Positions 8,470 to 17,019 of a stretch of DNA of 64,000 bases are shown here, one piece after another. Within the stretch, counting starts at the first letter, position 1, and the number at the start of each line of letters is the position of its first letter. The position numbers and the translations under genes were made by a program. The DNA lies in the NCBI GenBank assembly GCA_949282255.1, contig CASDPA010000001.1, forward strand, positions 124,001 through 188,000, read 5' to 3'. Source of the stretch: an uncultured Spirochaetales bacterium. Its GTDB lineage: Bacteria > Spirochaetota > Spirochaetia > Sphaerochaetales > Sphaerochaetaceae. The notes under the pieces were generated by a model. That model was not told the DNA's origin. It saw only the letters and a list, made by a program, of their open reading frames with translations, and ran no database searches.

Positions 8470-10139
8470 ATGAAAAAAGCGCTATTCGCATATCTTTTTA
8501 TCTTCATGATATCTATAAGCACGCTTTATTCCACAACCCAAAAAACATTTTCAATAGACTCTTCGGAATGGAAAGCGGCGGCAGCCCTCTGCATGTCGGC
8601 GGGGGTACTTCCGCCCTCATCTGTATCTCCAACGACCGGAGAGGAGATATTGAACGCACTGGGCCGCATAGACGAGGCTCGTCTGACGGAAAATGAAAAA
8701 GCAATGCTGGAAAGGCTCAGGGAAAAGCTGGATTGGACACCGATGCTGAATACCGAGTAGTTCGGAGCGGATGCAAATGTAATACTTGCACCGGAATTCT
8801 ATGTCCACACATCCAATGATGTAGACAGAAGCATGGATTATCTTTTTCCCAAAAAGGACAGGCTGAACCTTTTGGATTTTTCCTTTAAGATGAATTTTGC
8901 GGACGTAGGATACGGTTTTGTGAATTATCTAGCATTATCCCCAATGCATCTGAACCAATATGACAAAACATGGGGTACCAATGTCGATGCGTTGAAAGAC
9001 GGGCTCGAAATGGTCCATGAAGGAGTACTTGATGCAGGCATACTGTTCGGTAATAAATGGATGAATTTCTCCGTAGCTTCCACCGGACAAAGTCTTGGCT
9101 ACGGTAAGAACGGCAACCTCGGAATATCCGACAATTTTATGCGGCAGCAATACATGAGATTCCATACATTCAGCCGTTATTTCGACTATACACTGAACAT
9201 AACCAGATATAACAGTCTGGTCGAAAATCAAAGTTCAGCCGAAGGTTTTCAAAATTTCAACGGAAAACAGCAGATGTTCCCTGTACACCGATTTGAGGTG
9301 AAGCTGTTCGACAAACTCCAATTTGTATTCCAGGAACAGACGATGATGTATATCGACAATGCATTTGATATAAGATTGCTCAATCCGTTCATCGTATTCC
9401 ATGGTTTTAATAATTATGGCGATGGGATAAATGTTTCCAATGGTGACCAAGCCAACAACAGCATCATCCTAGAGCTTGGTTATACGGTAATCCCACATTT
9501 GAGAATAAATGGACAATTCATAATCGACCAAATAACTCTTCCAGGAGAAATCCGTGGAGAAGACGATACAAGGCCTAATGCTTTCGGAGCCCTTTTGAAC
9601 GTGGAATCCTCCTGGATTCTGGAAAAGTATTTCCTGAATGCATGGCTCGAAACTTCATATATGTCTCCATATGTCTACCTGAACAACAAATTAGATGAAA
9701 GCGGCCAGAATTACAACTTTGACTATATAGTCGGATATGACATATGGGGAGGAAACGACGATATCAACTATACAGGTTACAAATATGGCCTGATTCAATA
9801 GTGCTTTCAATCGGCGCCGACTTCGGAGATCTTGATAGGTTCCTTCTTTCAGGAAGCCTGACTTATGTAATACATGGAAAATACGGATTAGAATATCAAA
9901 CCATGATTGCGGCAATGGGCCCGGACCATATAAATGACCTCACTCCATCCACTGCAACCCCCGAGCATCGTCTTGAGGCGCTTATAGAAGCTGTATATAA
10001 GCCGATTGAAGGGCTTGAAATAAGCTCCGGCTTGGGAATTGTGCAGATATGGAATAGAAAATGTACGCAAGGGGACAATCTTACAGACATGCAATTTAAG
10101 ATAGGAGTGAAATTCGATCCTGTTGCGATGTTCTGCTAA
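8470..10139 (+). pseudogene. Broken outer-membrane/secreted protein gene (stop plus frameshift)
   Basis: AAAGGAG precedes ATG at 8470 and a signal peptide (MKKALFAYLFIFMISIS). The frame runs to an in-frame TAG at 8758-8760, continues open in the same frame to 9801, and then resumes in a different frame around 9790-9800 (PDSIVLSIGADFGDLDRF) to a stop at 10139. Joined, the product would be about 555 residues, rich in alternating aromatic/polar strands (for example KYGLEYQTMIAAMG, GLEISSGLGIVQIW) and ending in F-C, like a spirochaetal beta-barrel outer-membrane protein. Two lesions make it non-functional unless sequencing errors are responsible. Family not recognised. Confidence 0.75.
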
Positions 10140-10164
10140 AAGAGACAGAAAAACAAACATAATG

Positions 10165-10195
10165 GGCTTCCTGGATATTCTCAGGGAGCCTTTTT
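10165..10195 (+). terminator. Terminator after the broken outer-membrane gene
   Basis: GGCTTCCTG and CAGGGAGCC form a nine-pair stem with one G-T wobble, followed by five T residues. Confidence 0.85.
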
Positions 10196-10223
10196 CTATA
10201 GTGCTGTAAATTCAACAACCATA

Positions 10224-10255
10224 GAAAAAAAGAGACCGGAGATCTGTCTCCGGTC
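10224..10255 (-). terminator. Terminator of kdgK
   Basis: GACCGGAGA and TCTCCGGTC form a nine-bp stem with a four-base loop. On the minus strand it is followed by TCTTTTTTT. Confidence 0.93.
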
Positions 10256-10287
10256 CAAGAAGGTGTTTTCTATGATGATTGATTGGC

Positions 10288-11322
10288 TCAGCGCTGCACT
10301 CTTCCGCTTCCATCGCCCTTTGCAAGAGCCTCGACCTCACTCTTTCTTGTAAGGTTGAAGTCGCCGCTGATGGAATGCTTGAGACAGGATGCCGCTACTG
10401 CATAATTGATTGCATACTCCTCGTCCTCATAATGGGAAAGACCATAGATGATGCCAGCTGCAAAGGAATCTCCTCCACCTACCCTGTCCACGATGTTGTG
10501 GATATCATAATGCCTGGAGAGATAGAAGCCTGTGGTTCCTGAAAGAGCTGCAGACCAACCGTTATAATCCGCACTCTTGCTTTCTCTGAGCGTTACTGCA
10601 ACATACCTGACGTTCGGGAACTGCTTTTTAACCTCGGCACAAAGATCCTCGTAGACTTTGGTATCAAGCTCACCTCTGGTGACATCGCTGTCAGCTTCGA
10701 TGCCAAGACACTTCTGGATGTCTTCCTCGTTTGCAATGATGACATCGGCATACTTTACGAGCTCTCTCATCACCTCTGGAGCCTTCTTGCCATAATTCCA
10801 AAGCTTCTTTCTGTAGTTGAGGTCGATGGAAACTGTGGCTCCAGCCTTCTTTGCCGCCTTCATGGCAGCAAGAGCACAGTCTGCCGCTCCCTGGCTGATG
10901 GCAGGAGTGATGCCTGTGGTATGGAACCATGTGGCATCCTTCATGATCTTGTCAAAATCAAAATCCTCAGGTTTCGCATTGGCAACAGCTGAATCAGCCC
11001 TGTCGTATACAACGAGTGACGGACGCTGGTTGGCTCCGGTCTCAAGGAAATATATTCCAAGCCTTGAGCCTTTTACCTTGTTTATATGCTCGGTGCATAC
11101 ACCATACTTCATGAGCTCCCTCTCTGCAGCCTCGCCTACGGCATTATCAGGAAGGGCTGTAACAAATTCCGCTTTTTCCCCAAAAATGGACAGGGACACG
11201 GCAACGTTTGCCTCCCCACCGCCGAAAGTGGCCTCGAGCTCGGGCTTCTGGAAAAGGCGCTCTCTCTCGTTACTTCTGAGACGAAGCATGATTTCACCGA
11301 ATGTGACATATTTATGGGACAT
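10288..11322 (-). CDS. kdgK: 2-dehydro-3-deoxygluconokinase (KDG kinase)
   Basis: PfkB-family sugar kinase of 344 residues that phosphorylates KDG to KDPG, the step after UxaA. The N-terminal PfkB signature is seen in FGGGEANVAVSLSIFG (about residues 33-48), the C-terminal signature with catalytic Asp in VDRVGGGDSFAAGIIYG (about 282-298), and the acid-sugar pocket in SIDLNYRKKLW. AGGAGG lies upstream of the ATG. It is divergent from eda, with a shared 158-bp control region containing a GAAAC/GTTTC palindrome. The surrounding uxa and eda genes make KDG, rather than ribose or fructose, the likely substrate. Confidence 0.94.
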   Translation of the reverse strand: MSHKYVTFGEIMLRLRSNERERLFQKPELEATFGGGEANVAVSLSIFGEKAEFVTALPDNAVGEAAERELMKYGVCTEHINKVKGSRLGIYFLETGANQRPSLVVYDRADSAVANAKPEDFDFDKIMKDATWFHTTGITPAISQGAADCALAAMKAAKKAGATVSIDLNYRKKLWNYGKKAPEVMRELVKYADVIIANEEDIQKCLGIEADSDVTRGELDTKVYEDLCAEVKKQFPNVRYVAVTLRESKSADYNGWSAALSGTTGFYLSRHYDIHNIVDRVGGGDSFAAGIIYGLSHYEDEEYAINYAVAASCLKHSISGDFNLTRKSEVEALAKGDGSGRVQR

Positions 11323-11350
11323 AATGATCCTCCTATTGATTTATGGTTTC

Positions 11351-11379
11351 ATTCTAAAAGTAAAATTGACAATAGTCAA
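11351..11379 (-). promoter_or_regulatory. Promoter of kdgK
   Basis: Minus-strand TTGACT (11374-11379), 17-base spacer, TAGAAT (11351-11356). The next bases GAAACCAT repeat the half-site that follows the uxaB minus-10 box (GAAACTAT). Confidence 0.7.
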
Positions 11380-11387
11380 GCTTTTTC

Positions 11388-11400
11388 GAAACAATGTTTC
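11388..11400. promoter_or_regulatory. Putative IclR/KdgR operator between kdgK and eda
   Basis: GAAACA-A-TGTTTC is a perfect 13-base palindrome in the divergent control region, just upstream of the kdgK minus-35 box. A near-copy covers the uxaB start site at 3112-3124. Confidence 0.6.
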
Positions 11401-11438
11401 ATTTTTGATTTTTTACTATTCCATTATCCCGGAACCCG

Positions 11439-11447
11439 TGATATAAT
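11439..11447 (+). promoter_or_regulatory. Extended minus-10 promoter of eda
   Basis: TGATATAAT is a consensus extended minus-10 box; the matching minus-35 region (TTCCAT, 11419-11424) is poor, consistent with reliance on the extended element. Confidence 0.55.
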
Positions 11448-11480
11448 CCAACTAACGAAACAAAAACAAGGAGAGATAGA

Positions 11481-12446
11481 ATGACCAAAGAAGAACTCTT
11501 TAAGACTTTCCATAACATCGGACTCGTCCCGGTAGTGAAAATCGATGACGCCAGTAAAGCAGAAAAGCTTGCAAAAGCCATGATCGACGGCGGAATTCCA
11601 TGCGCAGAGGTTACTTTCAGAACCGAGGCGGCAGAAGAAGCAATCAAGAGGATGAGCAAGGCATATCCAGAAATGCTTATCGGTGCTGGTACCGTGATCA
11701 ACCCTCAGCTCGCAGAAAAGGCGGTGATGGCAGGAGCAAAATTCATTGTATCCCCTGGCTTCAATCCCGAGACAGTGGAATGGTGCCTCCATCACAACGT
11801 TCCCGTTGTTCCGGGAGTTGCAACCCCGAGTGAAATCGAAAAGGGTCTTTCCTATGGGCTTAATGTGCTGAAATTCTTCCCTTCCGAAGCTTCAGGCGGA
11901 GTACCCATGCTCAAGGATCTTTCCGGTCCGTTCTCCCAGGTCAAGTTCATGACCACAGGTGGAATAAACATCAACAACCTTCCGGACTATGCAAAAGCAT
12001 CAAATGTTCTTGCAATCGGAGGCTCCTGGATGGTCAAGGCCGACCTTATCGCAAACGACCAGTGGGATGAGATCACCAGGCTCTGCAAGGAAGCTGTAAT
12101 AAAGCTCCAAGGCCTTTCCCTCGCTCATATCGGCCTTAATACCCCGAGTGAAAAGGATGCCCTTGATGTTGCATCCCAGTTTGAGAAACTCGGAATGACA
12201 GTAAACAATGGCAATTCATCCGTCTTCATGAACAAGGAAATCGAAATCATGAAAAAGATGTATTTCGGAAAGAATGGCCACATCGGCTTCAAGTGCTATG
12301 ATGTCGAGAGGACCGCATACTTCTTTGAAAAGCAGGGCTTTACCGTCAACAAGGATACTGTAACCTATGATGCAAAGGGCAATATGAAATTCTGCTACTT
12401 CAATGAGGAGATCGGAGGATTCGCATTCCACATCGTAAAGGGTTGA
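11481..12446 (+). CDS. eda: KDPG aldolase with C-terminal VOC-like domain
   Basis: Cleaves KDPG to pyruvate and glyceraldehyde 3-phosphate (and may act on 2-keto-4-hydroxyglutarate). Residues 1-205 are a class I Eda: CAEVTFRTEAA with catalytic Glu43, IGAGTVINP, FIVSPGFNPE, and the Schiff-base Lys in NVLKFFPSEASGG near residue 133, then KFMTTGGININN. Eda alone is about 205-215 residues; here a further 110 follow, with HIGLNTPSEKDALDVASQFE and GKNGHIGFKCYDVERTAYFF, resembling a glyoxalase/VOC fold. AAGGAGAG precedes the ATG. The role of the extra domain is unknown; it could bind or isomerise a related keto acid. Confidence 0.92.
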   Translation: MTKEELFKTFHNIGLVPVVKIDDASKAEKLAKAMIDGGIPCAEVTFRTEAAEEAIKRMSKAYPEMLIGAGTVINPQLAEKAVMAGAKFIVSPGFNPETVEWCLHHNVPVVPGVATPSEIEKGLSYGLNVLKFFPSEASGGVPMLKDLSGPFSQVKFMTTGGININNLPDYAKASNVLAIGGSWMVKADLIANDQWDEITRLCKEAVIKLQGLSLAHIGLNTPSEKDALDVASQFEKLGMTVNNGNSSVFMNKEIEIMKKMYFGKNGHIGFKCYDVERTAYFFEKQGFTVNKDTVTYDAKGNMKFCYFNEEIGGFAFHIVKG

Positions 12447-12472
12447 AAATATCAACATAGCTGAAAATATCG

Positions 12473-12499
12473 TCCTTCCCTTTTCGGGGAAGGATTTTT
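12473..12499 (+). terminator. Terminator of eda
   Basis: TCCTTCCC and GGGAAGGA form an eight-bp stem followed by five T residues. Confidence 0.92.
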
Positions 12500-12631
12500 A
12501 TTTACTCATACACCTGATTTTACATATTATTAGTTTATATAAATTAGTTTTTTACTATTATAAGTATGATTTTTTGTTGACTTGAACAGAATTCTTCTTT
12601 TACACTTTTGCTATCAAAAAAAGGAGAAAAC

Positions 12632-13507
12632 ATGAAAAAGATCAAACTATCAGGTATTCTTTCGGTTATGCTTCTATGCATACCTTGATTTCTTGCGAAA
12701 ACTCGGTAAAAGCTTCTTCCGATGATTTTCTAGAAGATCCGGAAGTTCCTTATGACTCAAGCCAATTAGTCGACCTCACAGATGAGGATATTGCCACGAT
12801 ATCACAATTTTTCCCAAACATGCCGGAAGAAGGAACAAAGTACGGATACCTATACACATCCACTACCGTTTCTTCCTACTCTATCAATGATTTAGAGTTA
12901 GGCACCTCGCTGGTCAGCGGGAAATTGCAGATCAAAAAAGAAACCGACGATATATCCGACAGCATTACTGTCAATGGGGATGTGGGAAATTATGAATTCA
13001 CAGATTTCAATGTGGTTTATGACTACACCACAATCGATACAACGGTTTCAATATCCGGAAAAGTGGAACAGGGCGGAAAGGAGATAACCGATGAAGAGGC
13101 CAAGAGATTGATTATCGATACAATAATCCTTCAGATGTATCAGCCCGAAGTATTCGTATCTTGAGGAAACTTCAGGAGAGGAAGGGGTTGAAATGTATGT
13201 GGAAAACGGTCTGCTGATCAATAGGAACAACGGCTCCAGATTCAATGCAACAGGAGAATACCAGATGGAGACTGCCATATCCGGCACAACCGGAAACCAT
13301 AAGGCCGCATGGCTCATTTCCTATACGGACATCCAGGGCGCGACCTCAAAGTTTTCCGTAGGCTTCACAGCAACGCAGAATGACATATCCGCATATGTTT
13401 TCAGCAATATCAATTTCGAATACCTCTCGATAAATGGAAAATACTTCAGAACATCCACGCTTTATGATACAACAAAAATGGTATTACTCAGATTATTTTA
13501 TTTATAA
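12632..13507 (+). pseudogene. Frameshifted secreted lipoprotein gene
   Basis: AAGGAG precedes ATG at 12632 and a signal peptide start (MKKIKLSGILSVMLL). The frame closes at TGA 12686-12688, but the next frame supplies the lipobox (TLISC-ENS) and stays open to 13164. A third stretch, in the first frame again, encodes SYLEETSGEEGVEMYVENGL and runs to 13507. Joined, it would be a lipoprotein of roughly 290 residues made of acidic, beta-rich repeats (IKKETDDISDSITVNGDVG). Two frameshifts, with no homopolymer at either, argue for decay rather than phase variation. No family recognised. Confidence 0.7.
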
Positions 13508-13573
13508 TAAAAGCCTAATATGAACCGCCATTCCATGCCGCGGAGTGCACACATCGTAATTAAAGAAAAAAAA

Positions 13574-15163
13574 CTATGCATCCCTATAGGAAGGTTCTGT
13601 CTTACCGCTCAATTTCCGCATATATCCGCTCGGAGTCATACCGGACACCTTTTTGAACACCTTGGAAAAATAATAAATATTATCGTAGCCCAAAGCGGTG
13701 GCGATCTCATTTATCTTATCCATTCCGGATGCCATCAGTTCCTTGGCCTTCACCACCTTCATCTGATTGATATAATCGACCAAAGAAATACCGGTAATCT
13801 TCTTAAAATACTGGGAAAGATATCCTGATGAGACACAGGCATGGGAAGCGACATCGGAAAGCGATATGCGCCGGCACACATTCTCGAGAACATACGATCT
13901 GGCCTTATCGATTATCTGGTTGCGGCCATCCCCGTTCATAGAAGATAGTGTCTGCTCAAGCTCCCGTTGCACATCATCCAGGAAGGTAAGAACCAATGTA
14001 CGTCTGGACAAGTATGGAATCACGGAAAAAATATCTTCAAACCTGTCCCTATCTGGTACGCCTATTGCCGCAATCGCGCTGTCTGTTGCCGATTTCAAGG
14101 CGCTGAGCAGGAAAGATATCTGGCTGATGCCATGCTCTACCCCGCCAACAGTATCACGGATGGTTTTGAAATCAGCCTTCAAGGAAGGAATATCCCCGTT
14201 CTTGATATCGCGCTCTATCTTTGGAAACAATCCATCCAGCTCCAATGTTTCAAGCGAATCCGGCTCTTTCCCCAGGTAATAACCGGCACAGGCAAGCTCC
14301 AGCTCATGCCTGGCCTGCTTAAGATTCTCCTTACCGGAATAATGGCCCGAAGTCCGCACAGTGGTCTTAAGTCCGGTCACAAGACCGGAAGCCTTTGAAA
14401 CCCTGGAATCAAGCCTTTGCACAACAGCAGGCCAGGAAGTCGGATCCATGCCGCTCATGAAAAAAAGATACATTGATTTTTTCCCGGAAACAGGAGAAAC
14501 ATGAAAAACAGACCTGCATGCAGGAAGCATTATCTTATCGACGACCTCCCCTTCCCATCCAAACAGCCTGTCATAATCGGAAACGGTCCATATCTTTTCA
14601 AGATTTGAAACCGGATACTCGAAGAACACCCCTAAAAAAGCATAGCTGTCCAACAGTCCATTCTTAAATAAAAGGAGTTGGACCTCATTTGAAATATCGC
14701 GCATCACCATGAGGTTTGCTATTATGGAAGACAATTCGTCCTTCTTGAAATTCTCGAAAGTGATATTGCGCATCAGGCTATGACGACGATCACATTCCGC
14801 TTTCGCCCTGACAAGAGCGGAAGAAAGGATCTGCGGATCCAATTCCGTTTTAAGAAGATAATCGCAGGCATTATACCGTATCGCCTCTTTTGCAAGTTTG
14901 AATTCCTCAAGACTGGTAAGAATGAGAAATACCACATAAGGAAACTCGGAGGAACATTTCTCTAAAAGCTCCAAACCGTCCATAACAGGCATTTTGATAT
15001 CTGTGATGACAATATCAGGATGCTCGTTTCTGATCACTTCATATGCATCCAGTCCGTTTCTTTCCGTCGCAATGATCTCACAATCATATTTTTGCCAATC
15101 CAAGAGGAACCTTATCCCTGAAAGGATGATAGGTTCATCATCCACAACAAGTATCCTATACAT
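13574..15163 (-). CDS. YesN-like response regulator (REC plus AraC DNA-binding domain)
   Basis: A 529-residue transcription factor. The N-terminal receiver domain (about residues 1-120) has ILVVDDEP, phospho-acceptor Asp in IVITDIKMP and Lys in YLLKTELD. A long middle region of unknown fold follows. The C-terminal AraC domain (about 420-520) has two helix-turn-helix motifs, including SLSDVASHACVSSGYLSQYF and INEIATALGYDNIYYFSKVF. Its ATG overlaps the kinase stop by one base (TGATG), with GGAG upstream. Paired with the YesM-like kinase and divergent from a sugar ABC transporter, it probably activates that transporter and the lyase genes when the oligosaccharide is sensed. Confidence 0.92.
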   Translation of the reverse strand: MYRILVVDDEPIILSGIRFLLDWQKYDCEIIATERNGLDAYEVIRNEHPDIVITDIKMPVMDGLELLEKCSSEFPYVVFLILTSLEEFKLAKEAIRYNACDYLLKTELDPQILSSALVRAKAECDRRHSLMRNITFENFKKDELSSIIANLMVMRDISNEVQLLLFKNGLLDSYAFLGVFFEYPVSNLEKIWTVSDYDRLFGWEGEVVDKIMLPACRSVFHVSPVSGKKSMYLFFMSGMDPTSWPAVVQRLDSRVSKASGLVTGLKTTVRTSGHYSGKENLKQARHELELACAGYYLGKEPDSLETLELDGLFPKIERDIKNGDIPSLKADFKTIRDTVGGVEHGISQISFLLSALKSATDSAIAAIGVPDRDRFEDIFSVIPYLSRRTLVLTFLDDVQRELEQTLSSMNGDGRNQIIDKARSYVLENVCRRISLSDVASHACVSSGYLSQYFKKITGISLVDYINQMKVVKAKELMASGMDKINEIATALGYDNIYYFSKVFKKVSGMTPSGYMRKLSGKTEPSYRDA

Positions 15164-16845
15164 CACAACTCCAACAACAGCTTCACCGTGGCAACGGTTC
15201 CTCCAGACTCGGGAGACGAATAAGAAAGGCCGCAATCCTCCCCGTATCCGAGCTTCAGCCTTTCATTTATGTTCTTCACCCCTACTCCGGTCATATTACC
15301 TTTGAAATGGGAAACCTCATCAAAGATATGGTCCATTTTCTCCTTTGAAATCCCAACGCCGTCGTCTGTCACGGTTATGTAAAGATGCTTTTCATCCCTA
15401 TACGCATCAAGGGTTATAGTGCCCTCTCCTCCTTTCGGTTCTATACCATGGAAAATTGCATTCTCAACCAGCGGCTGAAGGGTGAATTTCTGGATGCGGT
15501 AACATTTTAGATCCTCGGGAATGTTATCCACAATCTCATATATTCCCATATATCGTACCTGCTGGATGAGATCGTAATCATGCAAAAGGGCAAGCTCCTC
15601 TTTGAGCATGATATGGTCTTGGGTACCTTTTGCCATGTTTTTCAGCAGATTGGAAAGCCCTCTGGACATGGCCGCAATCCCATCGGCCTTCTGCACTTCG
15701 GCCAGATAATGGATCGATTCGAGGGTGTTATAAAGAAAATGAGGATTGACCTGCATCTGAAGCATAAGCAATTCCGTGTTCTTTTTCTCTTCGAAAAGCT
15801 TTTCATTCCTTTTGAGCAGATTACTGATCGAAAGGCTCATGGCATTGACCGTATGCCCGATACGCGATATCTCGTCACTTCCTTTTTCTATACTCTCATC
15901 CACCGTTCCATAATTGTTTGTCACAGTAAGATACCTTATATGCCTTACCAGCCTGTCCGTTGGCCTAGTGACCATCCTCGTAAACAGCGAGGCCAAGAAA
16001 ATAAAGAGGAAAGAGGCTGCAACCATTATGATCAAAAACATTGTCAGCCCATATGAGGAGGCAAGGGAAAACTGTTTTCTCTCAACAAACATCCTGGCGC
16101 AGATGCCATCGATTGAAAACGGTATGTCGTTAGAAGTGAAGGAGGCGCCATAAAAGCTGTCCTCTATCATTTCAGGCAGAACCCAGGAATCCGATACTAT
16201 GAAAGTTTTTCCTCCCAGGCTGTCTGTTATCAGGGAATCGAACATCGATGTGTCCAATTCCGCATAGATCCATCCGTCCGGCACACCCACAACCCTGCCA
16301 TATGCGACAACAGCATCCTCATACGGTGCATTGAGCGTGGTTGAAAATAAAATCTTAACTATCGCCCCTCCTGCAAGCTTAAGCTCCCTGAACTCTTTTC
16401 TCTCCTCTATCAACTGAACATCCGCAAGATTACCATACCGGGATTTCGCATACTCGAAGAAAACACCGTTTCCATTGAAAACAACCATCTTGTTGACATA
16501 TTCCCACAAGGGGGAAGCGGACAGGTATGTACTTAAACGGGATTGTGCGGCCAATACCTTCTGCTTTGTTTCCTTTGTTTGCGGATAAGAGGATTCCAAA
16601 GCAGCCTTTACCGTACTATCCTGGCTGGCCCAGGCAACGGCTGTAACGAGCTCGGAAAAGACAGAGTCGATTTTCTCCACTTCAGCATCTATCCATTGCG
16701 TATTTATCCTGTCCACTTGTTCATAAACAATTTCGTTCATATATGAAAACAGAATGAACAGGGATGGTATACCTATAGCCATAAAACAGAATAAGGTGCA
16801 AAACAAAATCTTTCCCTTAAGTGTTGTTCTCCCAGATCTACCCAT
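15163..16845 (-). CDS. YesM-like sensor histidine kinase
   Basis: Membrane sensor of 560 residues. One membrane helix lies near residues 12-33, then an extracellular sensor region of about 230 residues, a second helix (LTMFLIIMVAASFLFIFLAS) and a HAMP segment (TRPTDRLVRHI). The His_kinase domain has phospho-His in MQVNPHFLYNTLESIHYL, and the ATPase domain has LQPLVENAIFHGIEP, DDGVGIS and GVGVKNINERL. The ATG at 16845 has no ribosome site, but TATAAT ends eight bases before it, so a leaderless mRNA is possible. A TTG at 16896 would add 17 hydrophobic residues and is the alternative start. Confidence 0.9.
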   Translation of the reverse strand: MGRSGRTTLKGKILFCTLFCFMAIGIPSLFILFSYMNEIVYEQVDRINTQWIDAEVEKIDSVFSELVTAVAWASQDSTVKAALESSYPQTKETKQKVLAAQSRLSTYLSASPLWEYVNKMVVFNGNGVFFEYAKSRYGNLADVQLIEERKEFRELKLAGGAIVKILFSTTLNAPYEDAVVAYGRVVGVPDGWIYAELDTSMFDSLITDSLGGKTFIVSDSWVLPEMIEDSFYGASFTSNDIPFSIDGICARMFVERKQFSLASSYGLTMFLIIMVAASFLFIFLASLFTRMVTRPTDRLVRHIRYLTVTNNYGTVDESIEKGSDEISRIGHTVNAMSLSISNLLKRNEKLFEEKKNTELLMLQMQVNPHFLYNTLESIHYLAEVQKADGIAAMSRGLSNLLKNMAKGTQDHIMLKEELALLHDYDLIQQVRYMGIYEIVDNIPEDLKCYRIQKFTLQPLVENAIFHGIEPKGGEGTITLDAYRDEKHLYITVTDDGVGISKEKMDHIFDEVSHFKGNMTGVGVKNINERLKLGYGEDCGLSYSSPESGGTVATVKLLLEL

Positions 16846-16852
16846 GGCTAAG

Positions 16853-16858
16853 ATTATA
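16853..16858 (-). promoter_or_regulatory. Minus-10 box before YesM-like kinase
   Basis: TATAAT on the minus strand, seven bases before the ATG. No clear minus-35 box is seen in the A/T-rich stretch behind it; TTGGTA-N19-TATTAT slightly upstream is an alternative promoter. Confidence 0.35.
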
Positions 16859-17019
16859 AATGAAAATAATACTAAAAAAAATAAAAATTTTACCAATGCA
16901 CAGGTACGCTACATTGAAATTTTGCTAATTCTTCTTTTTATTGTGCATTTCATGTTTGCAAAAACCATGTTGGAATTTTATTGTACCCAAATCTGAAAAA
17001 GGGGGAAAGGAGAATAAAA

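Noticed and set aside
8758-8760. In-frame TAG read as a recoded (for example pyrrolysine) codon
   Set aside because: The same gene also has a frameshift near 9795, so decay or error explains both better than recoding.
12660-12690. Phase-variable homopolymer switch in the lipoprotein gene
   Set aside because: No homopolymer or short tandem repeat is present at either frameshift.
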